DNA of 44,194 nt, taken from the NCBI RefSeq assembly GCF_012163135.1, contig NZ_JAAVUP010000009.1, forward strand, positions 89,988 through 134,181, written 5' to 3'. The notes under the pieces are model-generated. The model did no database searches and was not told the origin of the DNA. It worked only from the letters and a program-made list of their open reading frames with translations. Of this stretch, positions 8,484 to 18,062 are shown one piece after another; position 1 is the first letter of the stretch; each line of letters begins with the position of its first letter. Position numbers and translations under genes: made by a program. This DNA is from Neoroseomonas oryzicola (GTDB taxonomy: Bacteria > Pseudomonadota > Alphaproteobacteria > Acetobacterales > Acetobacteraceae).

Positions 8484-9731
8484 ATGTCCTGGCTTGCCGC
8501 CATCTTCCTCGGCCTGCTGACGGGCGCCATGGCCGCGATCTATGCGGGCTTCGTCGCGGACCTCGCGGTGCCGTGGCTGCGCATCTCCTCCTTCGAGGGC
8601 GGCTCGGGCTACTTCGTGCTGGCCATGGGGCTGCTCGGCTTCCTGGGTGGCAGCATCGCGGGCGTGGTGGTCTGCCGGACGCTCGGCGGGCCCGGCGGAG
8701 AGGGCGCGCTGCGCGGCTTCGGCTACGCCGTGCTCATCGTGGGTGGAATCATCACCGCTGCCGGAGGCTGGGCCTGGACGCAGCGGGACGTGGCGCCCGA
8801 GGTGGCCGGCGGGCCGATCGACCTGGCCCTGGAACTGCGCCTGCCGCGGGGCGTGGAGCCCAGCGAAAACGCCTACGCCTACCTGCAATCCGGCCCGCGC
8901 GGGCGATCGGGCGGCGGCAGCCTGGACCGCAACGCCGCCCGACTGGAGGATGGGCGCTGGATCCTCCCGGGCCGCGTGCGCGTCACGACCTCCGAAGGGG
9001 ACCGGCGGATCGTCGCCGGCGAGGTCGGCGTGTCGGCCTGGAGTTTCCCGATCCCGCTGCCGGCGCGACCGGCAGCACTCGAGGACGCCTTCGGGCCCTG
9101 GATCGCCGCGGACAATGCGACGCAGCCGGACGGCCCGCCCGAGCTCCGCTACCGCGTCGTGCGCCGCCCGCCCCCGGCCCCGCCGCCGCCTCCCGAACCG
9201 AGCGCCGAAGCACGCCGCCGGGCCGACTTCGCTTCCCTGCCCGCCGACGCGCCGACCGTGGCGCTGCTCGGCTTCGTCAATGCGGTCTGGCAGGACGAGG
9301 TCTCGGCCGCCGCCTTCCGCGCGGCCCAGGCGCGACCGGATTTCCTGGTCGCGCTGACGGCGCGCGCGGCCTCGCCCAGCCATGACGAGGCGCGTGACGC
9401 GATGTACGCGATCGGCGCCATGCGACCTGCGCCGGCGGAACTCGCCGATGTCGTCCGCGCTCGCGCGGCCGAGGTCATCCGCATCGCGGAGTCCATCGAC
9501 CCGGCGGCCGAGGACAGCCGCGATCGCCTCTATGCCGAGGCGCATACGCTCTCGACCGGCGTGGTCGCCGCGGCCTTCGGTCTGCGCCGCGCCGGGATCG
9601 ACATCTCGCCGGAGCTGCGCGCCATGGCCGCGGCCTGCCGCCCGCGCGAAAAGGCGCCGCCCCACGCCATCGCGGATTCCGCGGAGCGCGTCGCGGCCTA
9701 TGTCGGCCAGGCCGCGCCGCAGGGTCTGTAG
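8484..9731 (+). CDS. Unknown protein, three N-terminal TM helices and a large soluble region
   Basis: A 415-residue protein I do not recognise. It has three hydrophobic segments (about 3-28, 44-68, 78-98), a presumably extracytoplasmic beta-rich region (about 110-200), a Pro-rich linker PPPAPPPPPEP (about 209-220), then an Ala/Arg-rich helical C-terminal half with cysteine only near the end. The start is supported by GGAGGAA about 8 nt upstream. It is downstream of the M81 gene by 61 nt on the same strand and converges on the IorB-type gene, with 8 nt between stops. Base composition and codon use look like its neighbours, so it is probably native and real. Confidence 0.75.
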   Translation: MSWLAAIFLGLLTGAMAAIYAGFVADLAVPWLRISSFEGGSGYFVLAMGLLGFLGGSIAGVVVCRTLGGPGGEGALRGFGYAVLIVGGIITAAGGWAWTQRDVAPEVAGGPIDLALELRLPRGVEPSENAYAYLQSGPRGRSGGGSLDRNAARLEDGRWILPGRVRVTTSEGDRRIVAGEVGVSAWSFPIPLPARPAALEDAFGPWIAADNATQPDGPPELRYRVVRRPPPAPPPPPEPSAEARRRADFASLPADAPTVALLGFVNAVWQDEVSAAAFRAAQARPDFLVALTARAASPSHDEARDAMYAIGAMRPAPAELADVVRARAAEVIRIAESIDPAAEDSRDRLYAEAHTLSTGVVAAAFGLRRAGIDISPELRAMAAACRPREKAPPHAIADSAERVAAYVGQAAPQGL

Positions 9732-9739
9732 GAATGGCC

Positions 9740-11941
9740 TCAGCCGGCGCCGATGCGCGTCCGGCTGAAGGGCAGGCTGCGGATCCGCTGGCCGGTTAGG
9801 GCGAAGACCGCGTTGGCGACGGAGGGCGGCACGCCGGGCGTGCCGGGTTCCCCGATGCCGCCCATCGGCGCGCCGCTTTCGACGACGCGGACATGGATGC
9901 GCGGCATGCGGTCGCGGCGCAGCACGGGGTAGGTATCGAAGTTCCGCGTCGCGACCTCGCCGCGCTCGAACTGCACCTCCTCGGCCAGCGCGGCCGAGAG
10001 GCCGATCGCCGCGGCGGATTCCACCTGTTCCGCGATGGTGCGCGGATTGACCGCGCTGCCCGGGTCGATCGCGATCCAGAGGTCGTGGACCACCACCTCG
10101 CCGTCGCGGGCGGAAACCTCGGCGATGGTCGCGACCTCGGATCCGAAGGGGGAGGCGAGGGCGACGCCGCGCGCCCGGCGCGTGCCGTCCGGCGCGTCAT
10201 AGGGGCCGCGGCTCCAGCCGCCCGACATGGCAGCCACCGCATCCAGCAGCGCGCGATGGCGCCCCGGATCGGGCAGCAGCGCCGCGCGGAGCGCGAAGGG
10301 GTCCTTGCCGACCGCCTCCGCGACCTCATCGAGGAAGCATTCGAGGAAGAAGTCGTTCATCGAATGCCCGACCGAGCGCCAGAAGCCGAGATTGACCCCT
10401 GGCGGATGCGGCACCGGCACGAATTCGACGCGCTTCGCGGGGAAGCGGTAGGGCTTGCCGGTCAGGCCTTCCATGATCGAGCCGTCGACCGGCGGCGTGC
10501 CGAGCGCGGCGGCGCCGAAATGCCGCGTCATCGGGCCTTCGCCGTAGCCCGCGGCCTGGAAGGCCACGACCTCGCCCCGCGCGTCGAGGCCGGCACGGAA
10601 GGTCGCGAAGGCCAACGGGCGATAGGCGTCGCGGGCGAATTCCTCCTCGCGGCTCCAGATCACCTTGACCGGCTTGCCGGTCGCCTTGGCGAGCTGGATC
10701 GCCTGCAGATGCGCGTTGGCGGTGCCGTAGGCGAAGTGCCGGCCGAAGAAGCCGCCGAGCGGCGGGGAGTTCAGCCGCACCTGCGCCGGGTCGAGCTGCG
10801 CCGCGCGCGCGGCGCTGGCCTGGAACTGGTCCGGCGCCTGGTTCGGCACCCAGAGGTCGAGCGTGCCGTCCGCATTGAAGCGCGCGGTCGACGAGGCGGG
10901 CTCGAGCTGCGCATGGGCAAGGTAGGGCGCGTCGTACTCCGCTTCGATCACCCGCGCGGCGCCGGCCAGGGCGGTCCGGATGTCGCCCGCTTCCTCGGCC
11001 GTGTTGCCCGGCGTGCCGGCGGCCGCCTTGAGCCGGCCGAGCATGGCCGAAGCGGTGAAGTCGCCGTCCATGATCGGGCCCTGCAGCGCGGCCCAGGCGA
11101 CCTGCGCCTGGTCGATGGCACGCTTCGCCCGCCACCAGGTGTCGGCGACGACCGCGATGGCGCCAGGCAGGCGATGGACGGAATGCACGCCGGGCAGGGC
11201 GCGCAGCGTGGCCTCGTTGGTCACCGCGGCCGGCTGCGCGCCGGCGCGCGGCGCGTGAAGCACGGCCGCGAGCAGCATGCCCTCGACCTTCACGTCGATG
11301 GCGTAGGTGACGCGCCCGGTCGCGCGGGCCCGTACGCCAAGGCGCGGCAGCGGCTGGCCGATCAGCCGGAACGCCGAGGCCTCGCGCAGCGGCACCTCGG
11401 CGGGCGGGGTCAGCGCCGCGGCGGCGGTGGCGAGCTCGCCATAGGGGATGGCGCGGCCGGATGCCGCATGGACCACGCGGCCCGGTTCGGTCGCGAGCGA
11501 CGCCGCGGGCACGCCGAGCCGCGCGGCCGCGGCCTCGACCAGCATCGCGCGCGCCGTCGCGCCGAGCGTGCGGAAGTGCAGATAGGAGGAGCGGACCGAG
11601 GAGGAGCCGCCGGTGTAGCGCGCATGGCCGCCGGCCTGGAGGCGGAAATCCTCCCCGGGCGGGGCGCAGGTCACGGTGAAGCGCGCGGGATCGGCGTCGA
11701 GTTCCTCGGCGACGATCTGCGCGACCGCCGAATCGATGCCCTGGCCGCCCTCGATGAAGGGGTTCTGCAGGTGGATCGCGCCGTCGGGCGCGATGCGGAG
11801 ATAGGCGCCCACGCGTGTCGCGCGCCGCTGCGTCGCCCCCGCGCCCTGTGCCCGCGGCGCCCGCCCCGGCAGGGCGATGCCGAGCACCAGCCCCGCGCCC
11901 AGCAGGCCGCGGCGCGAGAGGTTGGCCGGCCGCTGCCGCAT
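9740..11941 (-). CDS. Xanthine dehydrogenase family molybdopterin-binding subunit (IorB-like)
   Basis: A 733-residue molybdenum hydroxylase large subunit of the IorB/aldehyde dehydrogenase type. The N-terminus carries a twin-arginine signal (LSRRGLLGAG followed by a hydrophobic stretch and an APRAQG cleavage region), so the enzyme is probably exported folded. Moco-domain landmarks are GGFFGRHF, the internal repeat of the large-subunit fold, and the active-site glutamate in GGIGEPGTPG (Glu698). The ATG at 11941 is used here; an in-frame GTG at 11956 would overlap the small-subunit stop as GTGA and is an equally possible start. It forms an operon with the 2Fe-2S subunit. No cytochrome subunit or XdhC-type maturation gene is adjacent. 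Substrate (N-heterocycle or aldehyde) cannot be told from sequence. Confidence 0.92.
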   Translation of the reverse strand: MRQRPANLSRRGLLGAGLVLGIALPGRAPRAQGAGATQRRATRVGAYLRIAPDGAIHLQNPFIEGGQGIDSAVAQIVAEELDADPARFTVTCAPPGEDFRLQAGGHARYTGGSSSVRSSYLHFRTLGATARAMLVEAAAARLGVPAASLATEPGRVVHAASGRAIPYGELATAAAALTPPAEVPLREASAFRLIGQPLPRLGVRARATGRVTYAIDVKVEGMLLAAVLHAPRAGAQPAAVTNEATLRALPGVHSVHRLPGAIAVVADTWWRAKRAIDQAQVAWAALQGPIMDGDFTASAMLGRLKAAAGTPGNTAEEAGDIRTALAGAARVIEAEYDAPYLAHAQLEPASSTARFNADGTLDLWVPNQAPDQFQASAARAAQLDPAQVRLNSPPLGGFFGRHFAYGTANAHLQAIQLAKATGKPVKVIWSREEEFARDAYRPLAFATFRAGLDARGEVVAFQAAGYGEGPMTRHFGAAALGTPPVDGSIMEGLTGKPYRFPAKRVEFVPVPHPPGVNLGFWRSVGHSMNDFFLECFLDEVAEAVGKDPFALRAALLPDPGRHRALLDAVAAMSGGWSRGPYDAPDGTRRARGVALASPFGSEVATIAEVSARDGEVVVHDLWIAIDPGSAVNPRTIAEQVESAAAIGLSAALAEEVQFERGEVATRNFDTYPVLRRDRMPRIHVRVVESGAPMGGIGEPGTPGVPPSVANAVFALTGQRIRSLPFSRTRIGAG

Positions 11942-11952
11942 CGAGGGGCCGC

Positions 11953-12405
11953 TCACCCGGCCTCGGCCGCCGCGGCGATCGCGCGGCCGATGGCGTTGTA
12001 GGTGCCGCAGCGGCAGATGTTGGTCATCGCGGCCTCGACCTGCTCGGGCGTCGGCCTGGGCGTGGCCGCGAGCAGGGCGGTCGCGGCCATGACCTGGCCG
12101 GACTGGCAGTAGCCGCATTGCGGCGCCTGCTCCGCGACCCAGGCGGCGACGACGCGCCGTCCGACGGGGTGCTCCTCGATCGCCTCGATGGTGGTGACGC
12201 GCCGGCCGGCGGCGGCCTCGAGCGTGATGGAGCAGGCGCGCACCGCCTCCCCGTCCAGCAGCACGGTGCAGGCGCCGCACTGGGCGATGCCGCAGCCGTA
12301 CTTCGTGCCGGTCAGGCCGAGCTGTTCGCGCAGGATCCACAGCAGGGGCGTGTCCGCCTCCGCTTCGACTCGCTGCACCGTTCCGTTGACGTTCAGTTCC
12401 ACCAT
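11953..12405 (-). CDS. (2Fe-2S)-binding subunit of molybdenum hydroxylase (IorA-like)
   Basis: A 150-residue small subunit with two [2Fe-2S] clusters. The plant-ferredoxin-like N-terminal domain has Cys38, Cys43, Cys46 ([10 protein letters not shown]) and Cys58; the helical C-terminal domain has Cys97 and Cys100 (QCGYC) and Cys131 and Cys133 (ICRCG). All eight expected cysteines are present. It passes electrons from the Mo site of the adjacent large subunit. There is no signal peptide of its own, consistent with co-export with the Tat-tagged large subunit as in IorAB. First gene of the pair, 72 nt downstream of the hemF stop on the same strand. Confidence 0.95.
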   Translation of the reverse strand: MVELNVNGTVQRVEAEADTPLLWILREQLGLTGTKYGCGIAQCGACTVLLDGEAVRACSITLEAAAGRRVTTIEAIEEHPVGRRVVAAWVAEQAPQCGYCQSGQVMAATALLAATPRPTPEQVEAAMTNICRCGTYNAIGRAIAAAAEAG

Positions 12406-12477
12406 CGCGCCGTCAGGGGTCCCCTTTCACGACGCAAGATGGGGCGCGGCGGCCGGGCGGGGAAGCCCGGCGACGCG

Positions 12478-13377
12478 TCACGGCCAGGCGACGGCCGGCG
12501 GCAGCGACATCAGGATCGCCTCGACATTGCCGCCGGTCTTGAGGCCGAACAGCGTGCCGCGGTCGTGCAGCAGGTTGAACTCGACGTAGCGGCCGCGGCG
12601 GACCAGCTGCTGCTGGCGCTCCTCCTCGGTCCAGGGCTCGTGCATGCGGCGGCGGACGATGGCGGGATAGGCCTCGAGGAAGGCGCGCCCGACATCCTGG
12701 GTGAAGGCGAAGTCCGCCTCGATTCCCTTGCCCGGCGTGCGGTCCCCCAGCCAGTCGTAGAAGATGCCGCCGAGGCCGCGCGGTTCCTGGCGGTGGGGCA
12801 GGTAGAAATACTCGTCGCACCACTGCTTGAAGCGCGGGTACCAGTCCGGATCCATCTTGTCGCAGGCCGCCTTGTAGGCGGCGTGGAAGCCGCGGGCGTC
12901 CTCCTGCGACTCGGGGCTGGCGGGGAACATGGGCGTCAGGTCGCCGCCGCCGCCGAACCAGGCGCGCGTCGTGACGATGAAGCGGGTGTTCATGTGCGCC
13001 GCCGGCACGCGCGGGCTGCGCATGTGGGAGACCAGCGAGATGCCGGTCGCAAGGAACCGGGGGTCCTTGTCCGCGCCGGGGATCTGGGCGCGGAACTCGG
13101 GGGAGAATTCCCCGAAGACGGTCGAGACGTTGACGCCGACCTTCTCGAAGACCCGCCCGTGCATCACGGACATGACGCCGCCGCCGCCGCCGTCGCGCTC
13201 CCACGGCGTGCGGGTGAAGCGGCCCGGCGGCAGGTCGCGATGCGGACCGGATGCGAGTGCGTCCTCGATGCGCTCGAAGTCGGCGCAGATGAGGTCTCGG
13301 AGGCGTTCGAACCAGATGCGGGCCGGGCCGGCCAGCGGATGGTCCACCGGAGCCGTGCCGGCGGTCGCTGCGTTCAT
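12478..13377 (-). CDS. hemF: Oxygen-dependent coproporphyrinogen III oxidase
   Basis: A 299-residue aerobic HemF, which converts coproporphyrinogen III to protoporphyrinogen IX with O2 in haem biosynthesis. Diagnostic segments are [43 protein letters not shown], and near the C-terminus [19 protein letters not shown]. Length is standard. A GGGAG sequence 9 nt or so before the ATG supports the start. It is divergent from petABC, whose products carry haem, sharing a 210-nt intergenic region; joint control by oxygen would make sense but is inference. Confidence 0.97.
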   Translation of the reverse strand: MNAATAGTAPVDHPLAGPARIWFERLRDLICADFERIEDALASGPHRDLPPGRFTRTPWERDGGGGGVMSVMHGRVFEKVGVNVSTVFGEFSPEFRAQIPGADKDPRFLATGISLVSHMRSPRVPAAHMNTRFIVTTRAWFGGGGDLTPMFPASPESQEDARGFHAAYKAACDKMDPDWYPRFKQWCDEYFYLPHRQEPRGLGGIFYDWLGDRTPGKGIEADFAFTQDVGRAFLEAYPAIVRRRMHEPWTEEERQQQLVRRGRYVEFNLLHDRGTLFGLKTGGNVEAILMSLPPAVAWP

Positions 13378-13408
13378 GTAACGCTCCCTAGCATGCGTCG
13401 GGGTGGCA

Positions 13409-13437
13409 TGGACACCCTGCGTAACGCCCCCTTATAA
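13409..13437 (+). promoter_or_regulatory. Candidate sigma70-type promoter for petABC
   Basis: TGGACA (13409-13414) and TTATAA (13432-13437) are separated by 17 nt, an unusually good match for such a GC-rich genome. The -10 lies inside the 10-bp palindrome CCTTATAAGG (13430-13439), which could also be an operator. It would leave a leader of about 140 nt before petA. Confidence 0.5.
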
Positions 13438-13587
13438 GGTCCGCCGCCCAGGGAATGCTGCGCGTGCGTGATGTCGCGCGCCTTTTCACGGGCGACCGGG
13501 GGGTCCGGCGGGGCCCCGCGGAACTTGAGATTCGGCCGGCGCTGCCCCGTCATCCCTGGGGCGCCCCGGCGAGAGGGGTGGTGAGGT

Positions 13588-14133
13588 ATGGCGGCAAGTG
13601 GTGGCGCCAGCGCGTCCGAAGGGACGCCGCGGCGGGACTTCCTGAACCTGGTGACGGCGTCCTTCGCCGCCGTGGGCGTGGGCGCTGTCGCCTGGCCCTT
13701 CATCGCCTCGATGCAACCGGCGCGCGACGTGCTCGCGCTCGCCAGCACCGATGTCGACCTGGCGCCGATCGCGGCCGGCCAGGCGATCACCGTGATGTGG
13801 CGCGGCAAGCCGATCTTCGTGCGCAGCCGCACGCCGGAGGAGATCCAGGCGGCGCGCGCCGTGCCGCTGTCGGAACTCAAGGACCCCGCCACCGACCAGT
13901 CCCGCATCCAGCGCGACCCGTGGCTGATCGTGATCGGGATCTGCACCCATCTCGGCTGCGTGCCGCTCGGCCAGAAGCCGACCGATCCGCGCGGCGACTA
14001 CGGCGGATGGTTCTGCCCCTGCCACGGCAGCCACTACGACACCTCGGGCCGCATCCGTAAGGGCCCGGCGCCGCTGAACCTTGCGGTTCCGCCGTACGCC
14101 TTTACCTCCGACACCAAGATCCGGATCGGCTGA
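13588..14133 (+). CDS. petA: Ubiquinol-cytochrome c reductase, Rieske iron-sulfur subunit
   Basis: A 181-residue Rieske protein of the cytochrome bc1 complex. An N-terminal RRDFLNL motif plus a hydrophobic helix (about 20-42) form a Tat-dependent, uncleaved membrane anchor. The cluster-binding boxes are CTHLGC (Cys119, His121, Cys124) and CPCHGS (Cys143, Cys145, His146): Cys119, His121, Cys143 and His146 bind the [2Fe-2S] centre, and Cys124-Cys145 form the disulfide. A GTGAGGT sequence lies just before the ATG. First gene of petABC; it accepts electrons from ubiquinol at the periplasmic side and delivers them to cytochrome c1. Confidence 0.97.
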   Translation: MAASGGASASEGTPRRDFLNLVTASFAAVGVGAVAWPFIASMQPARDVLALASTDVDLAPIAAGQAITVMWRGKPIFVRSRTPEEIQAARAVPLSELKDPATDQSRIQRDPWLIVIGICTHLGCVPLGQKPTDPRGDYGGWFCPCHGSHYDTSGRIRKGPAPLNLAVPPYAFTSDTKIRIG

Positions 14134-14144
14134 GGAACCCGCAG

Positions 14145-15413
14145 ATGGCAAGCGGCCTGCACAACAGCGATATCCCGAACCCCGTGCTGCGCTGGATCGA
14201 CCAGCGCATGCCGGTCTTCACCATGATGCAGAAGGAGTACGGCTCCTTCCCGACGCCGCGGAATTTCAACTACTTCTGGAATTTCGGCGCGCTCGCCATG
14301 GTCAACCTGGTGATCATGATCGCCACCGGCGTGTTCCTGGCGATGCACTACACGCCGCACACCTCGATGGCCTTCGACAGCGTCGAGCGCATCATGCGCG
14401 ACGTGAACTACGGCTGGCTGCTGCGCTACGTGCACGCCAACGGCGCGTCGATGTTCTTCATCGTGGTCTACATCCACATCTGGCGCGGCATGTACTACGG
14501 GTCCTACAAGGCGCCGCGCGAACTGCTCTGGATGCTGGGCGTCGCGATCTTCCTTCTGATGATGGCCACCGCCTTCATGGGCTACGTGTTGCCCTGGGGC
14601 CAGATGTCCTTCTGGGGCGCGACCGTCATCACCAACCTCTTCTCGGCCTTCCCGGTGGTGGGCGAGTGGATCGTCCAGCTGCTGTGGGGCGGCTTCTCGG
14701 TCGACAACCCGACGCTGAACCGCTTCTTCGCCCTGCACTACCTGCTGCCCTTCGTGATCGTCGGCGTGGTGTTCCTGCATGTCGTCGCGCTGCACATCAC
14801 GGGGTCGAACAACCCGCTCGGCATCGAGCCGAAGGGTCCGCAGGACACGCTGCCCTTCCACCCGTACTACACGGCGAAGGACAGCTTCGGCCTGGTGATC
14901 TACTTCATCGTGTTCGCCGCGATCGTGTTCTTCGCGCCGAACTACCTCGGCCATCCGGACAACTACATCCCGGCGAACCCGCTGGTGACGCCCGCGCACA
15001 TCGTGCCGGAATGGTACTTCCTGCCGTTCTACGCGATCCTGCGCGCGGTGCCCGACAAGCTCGGCGGCGTGCTGATGATGTTCGGCTCGATCCTGGTGTG
15101 GTTCGTGCTCCCGTGGCTCGACCGGTCCCCGGTGCGCTCGATGCGGTTCCGCCCGATCGCGCGCATCGCCTTCCTGCTGTGGACCGCGGCCTTCCTGGTG
15201 CTGCTGTACTGCGGCGGCAAGCCGGCCGAGGAGCCCTACGTCACCATCAGCCGGCTCGCGACCGCCTACTACTTCGCGTACTTCCTGGTGATCCTGCCGC
15301 TGCTCGCGCGGCTGGAGAAGCCGCTCCCGCTGCCCGAGAGCATCGCCCGCGCCGTGCTCGGCGGTGGACCGCTGCCCGGCGGCGCCGCGGCCAAGCCGAT
15401 GGAGAAGGCCTGA
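14145..15413 (+). CDS. petB: Cytochrome b of the bc1 complex
   Basis: A 422-residue eight-helix membrane protein carrying haems bL and bH and both quinone sites. It has the Qo-site PEWY motif (residues 288-291), the paired haem-ligand histidines in helices B and D ([39 protein letters not shown] is the second helix), and [17 protein letters not shown] in the cd region. It begins 11 nt after petA and ends 2 nt before petC, a tight operon. The C-terminal tail of about 20 residues ([17 protein letters not shown]) is an unremarkable polar extension. Confidence 0.98.
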   Translation: MASGLHNSDIPNPVLRWIDQRMPVFTMMQKEYGSFPTPRNFNYFWNFGALAMVNLVIMIATGVFLAMHYTPHTSMAFDSVERIMRDVNYGWLLRYVHANGASMFFIVVYIHIWRGMYYGSYKAPRELLWMLGVAIFLLMMATAFMGYVLPWGQMSFWGATVITNLFSAFPVVGEWIVQLLWGGFSVDNPTLNRFFALHYLLPFVIVGVVFLHVVALHITGSNNPLGIEPKGPQDTLPFHPYYTAKDSFGLVIYFIVFAAIVFFAPNYLGHPDNYIPANPLVTPAHIVPEWYFLPFYAILRAVPDKLGGVLMMFGSILVWFVLPWLDRSPVRSMRFRPIARIAFLLWTAAFLVLLYCGGKPAEEPYVTISRLATAYYFAYFLVILPLLARLEKPLPLPESIARAVLGGGPLPGGAAAKPMEKA

Positions 15414-15415
15414 CC

Positions 15416-16189
15416 ATGTTCCGCACCACGCTCAAGGCCTTCGCCGTCCTCGGCAGCCTCGTCGCCTTCGCGCCCGCGCCCGCCTCGGCGGCCGGGGGCG
15501 AGGAGATCCACATCCCGGACACCCGCTTCTCCTTCGACGGGATCTTCGGGACCTATGACCGCGCGAGCGCGCAGCGCGGCTTCCAGATCTACAAGGAAGT
15601 CTGCGCCAACTGCCACGCGATGCACCTGCTGTCGTATCGCAACCTGCGCGCCCTCGGCCTGACCGAGGCGCAGGTCGCGGCGATCGCCTCGACCGTCCAG
15701 ATCCAGGACGGGCCGAACGACGAAGGCCAGATGTTCGAGCGTCCGGGCCGCCCGTCCGACCGCTTCCGCAGCCCCTTCGCGAACCCGCAGGCCGCGCGCG
15801 CGGCGAACAACGGCGCCCTGCCGCCGGACCTGTCGGTCATCGCCAAGGCCCGCGCCGGCGGCGCCGACTACCTCTACGCGCTGCTGACCGGTTATGGCGA
15901 TCCGCCCCCGGGCGTCACGGTGATGGAGGGGATGAACTACAACCGCTACTTCCCCGGCCACCAGATCGCGATGGCCGCGCCGCTCAACGAGGGCCAGGTC
16001 GAGTTCTCCGACGGCACGCCCTCGACGCTCGAGAACATGGCCCGCGACGTCTCCACCTTCCTGCAGTGGGCGGCCGAGCCGGAGCTCGAGGAGCGTCGCG
16101 CCATGGGCATCAAGATCATCCTGTTCCTCACGGTGCTGGCGGGCCTCGCCTATGCCGTGAAGCGGAAGATCTGGGCCGACGTGCACTGA
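15416..16189 (+). CDS. petC: Cytochrome c1 of the bc1 complex
   Basis: A 257-residue cytochrome c1. A Sec signal peptide (about 1-26, ending PASA) precedes the mature N-terminus; covalent haem is bound at CANCH (Cys63, Cys66, His67). The C-terminal hydrophobic helix (about 233-250) anchors it in the membrane, with the sequence ending KRKIWADVH. The start ATG lies 2 nt after the petB stop. The reading frame is open far upstream but the ATG at 15416 is the only start giving a signal peptide. It passes electrons from the Rieske protein to soluble or membrane cytochrome c. Confidence 0.97.
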   Translation: MFRTTLKAFAVLGSLVAFAPAPASAAGGEEIHIPDTRFSFDGIFGTYDRASAQRGFQIYKEVCANCHAMHLLSYRNLRALGLTEAQVAAIASTVQIQDGPNDEGQMFERPGRPSDRFRSPFANPQAARAANNGALPPDLSVIAKARAGGADYLYALLTGYGDPPPGVTVMEGMNYNRYFPGHQIAMAAPLNEGQVEFSDGTPSTLENMARDVSTFLQWAAEPELEERRAMGIKIILFLTVLAGLAYAVKRKIWADVH

Positions 16190-16214
16190 GCACGCGGCGC
16201 ATCGCCACCCTGCG

Positions 16215-16240
16215 AAGGGCCGCCCTCGGGCGGCCCTTTT
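16215..16240 (+). terminator. Rho-independent terminator of petABC
   Basis: An 11-bp perfect stem AAGGGCCGCCC / GGGCGGCCCTT (16215-16225 and 16228-16238) with a minimal loop, followed by TTTT, 26 nt after the petC stop. This is the clearest intrinsic terminator in the window. Confidence 0.85.
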
Positions 16241-16340
16241 CATTTGCGGCGATGCTGGCCCGCGGCAGCGATTCCTGCGATTTTCTCCCCAAGGCATCCC
16301 GGCGTTGCGAAGGACCGGGGGACCGACAGGGAGTAGCGAC

Positions 16341-17675
16341 ATGAAGGTCAATCCGGGCGGCAAGACCCCCCGACACATCTCGGCCGCCGAGGCCGCCGCC
16401 CTCGTGAAGTCCGGCGACTGGCTCGACTACGGCGTGATCACCGGCCAGCCCGACGTGTTCGATGCCGCGCTCGCCGCCCGCAAGGACGAGCTCGAGGGCG
16501 TGAAGATCCGCAACTGCCTGTCGCTGCGCCCCCGCGCGGTACTCGAGGCGGACCCCGAGGGCAAGCACTTCCTGTGGTTCTCCTGGCACTTCTCCGGCTA
16601 CGACCGGAAGAAGCACGACGCCGGCATCAGCCACTACATCCCGGTCAACCTCGGCGAGATCCCCGACTACTACCGCCGCTTCAACCCGCCGGTGGACGTC
16701 GCGATCATCAAGGCGCGGCCGATGGACGAGAACGGCTGGTTCAACTTCGGCGGCGCCAATCTGTGGCACCGCGCCGTCATCGAATGCGCCCGCACCGTCA
16801 TCATCGAGACCAACCCCGCCATCCCGCATTGCGAGGGCGAGATGAACGGGGTCCATGCGAGCGAGGTCGACTTCATCGTCGAAGGCGACGGCCAGCCGCC
16901 GACGGAACTGCCCAACAGCCCGATCGGCGACGTCGACCGCGCCGTCGGGCGCCTGATCGCGAACGAGATCGAGGACGGCGCCTGCCTGCAGATCGGCATC
17001 GGCGGCATGCCGAACGCGGTCTGCGCGCTGCTGCTCGACAGCGGCGTGAAGGACCTCGGCATCCATACCGAGATGCTGACCGACGGCATCGGGGAGCTCT
17101 ATCGCGCCGGGCGCATCACCGGCGTGGCGAAGCGCCTGCAGCCGGGCAAGATCGTCTATTCCTTCGCGCTCGGGACGAAGGAGCTGTACCGCACCATCGA
17201 CCGCAACCCGGACTTCCAGTGCCTCGCGGTCGAGAACACCAACATGCCGCACGTCATCATGCAAAACGACAAGGTGGTGGCGATCAACAACACCACGCAG
17301 ATGGACCTGCAGGGGCAGGCGGCATCCGAATCCGACGGCCACCGCCACATCAGCGGGACCGGCGGGCAGCTGCAGTTCGTGCGCGGCGCCTATGCCTCGA
17401 AGGGCGGCAAATCCTTCATCTGCCTCGCTTCCACTTATGAGCGGAAGGGCCAGCGCCGCAGCCGCATCGTGCTGAACCTGACGCCCGGCAACGTCGTCAC
17501 CACCCCGAGGTCGGACATGATGTATGTCGTGACCGAGTACGGCATCGCGAACCTCAAGGGGAAGTCGGTGGCCGACCGCGCCAAGGCGCTGATCGGGCTC
17601 GCGCATCCCGATTTCCGCGAGGACCTCGAACGGCAGGCCCGCGAGCACGGCCTGCTGCCGCGCCACTACTACTAG
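16341..17675 (+). CDS. Acetyl-CoA hydrolase/CoA-transferase family protein
   Basis: A 444-residue member of the acetyl-CoA hydrolase/4-hydroxybutyrate CoA-transferase family. Landmarks are CLQIGIGGMPNAVC (about 215-228), GIHTEMLTDGI with Glu244 as the likely CoA-thioester-forming glutamate, and near the end TEYGIANLKGKS. The start at 16341 is preceded by an AGGGAG Shine-Dalgarno; 12 further in-frame codons upstream are unlikely. It probably transfers CoA between acetate-type and other short acyl groups or hydrolyses acyl-CoA; the substrate cannot be set from sequence. It overlaps the convergent ridA-like gene tail-to-tail by 4 bp. Confidence 0.88.
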   Translation: MKVNPGGKTPRHISAAEAAALVKSGDWLDYGVITGQPDVFDAALAARKDELEGVKIRNCLSLRPRAVLEADPEGKHFLWFSWHFSGYDRKKHDAGISHYIPVNLGEIPDYYRRFNPPVDVAIIKARPMDENGWFNFGGANLWHRAVIECARTVIIETNPAIPHCEGEMNGVHASEVDFIVEGDGQPPTELPNSPIGDVDRAVGRLIANEIEDGACLQIGIGGMPNAVCALLLDSGVKDLGIHTEMLTDGIGELYRAGRITGVAKRLQPGKIVYSFALGTKELYRTIDRNPDFQCLAVENTNMPHVIMQNDKVVAINNTTQMDLQGQAASESDGHRHISGTGGQLQFVRGAYASKGGKSFICLASTYERKGQRRSRIVLNLTPGNVVTTPRSDMMYVVTEYGIANLKGKSVADRAKALIGLAHPDFREDLERQAREHGLLPRHYY

Positions 17676-18058
17676 GGCCGGCGGGCGACGGCCTCGATCT
17701 CGATCAGCGCGCCGCGCACCAGCGCGGTGACGCCGACGCAGGTCCGCACCGGCCGTCCGCCCGGCGGCAGCGCCGCCGCGTAGGCGAGGTTCATCGCCGC
17801 GTAGTCGCGCTCGAAGGCCGAGAGGTAGACGCGCACCGAGACCAGGTTCTCGAGCCCCATCCCGAGCGCCCGCAGCGCGCGGGCGAGGTTCGCCATGGTG
17901 CGCGTGGTCTGCGCCGTGATGCCCTCGGGCAGCGGCGCCCTGGGGTCGTCGAGGTCGCGGGGGAACTGCCCGGTCAGGAAGACGAAGCCATCCGTCTCCA
18001 CCGCGTGGGAGGAGGGCGAGACCGAGGGTGGGAAGCCCGGCAGGATGTGGTGCTCCAC
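17672..18058 (-). CDS. RidA family protein
   Basis: A 128-residue RidA/YjgF/UK114 protein, a family that hydrolyses reactive enamine/imine intermediates in amino-acid metabolism. Conserved features are the C-terminal RPVRTCVGV with Arg105, which binds the substrate carboxylate, and LIEIEAVA with Glu120/Glu122. Translation starts at GTG (MEHHILPG), backed by a GGGAGG Shine-Dalgarno that lies within the end of the preceding DUF4169 gene, 4 nt upstream by stop-to-start spacing. The pair is therefore an operon. The exact RidA subgroup is not assigned. Confidence 0.88.
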   Translation of the reverse strand: MEHHILPGFPPSVSPSSHAVETDGFVFLTGQFPRDLDDPRAPLPEGITAQTTRTMANLARALRALGMGLENLVSVRVYLSAFERDYAAMNLAYAAALPPGGRPVRTCVGVTALVRGALIEIEAVARRP

Positions 18059-18062
18059 GCCC

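Noticed and set aside
12413..13204. Minus-strand 263-codon frame over hemF
   Set aside because: Out-of-frame shadow of hemF, which has full family motifs in its own frame.
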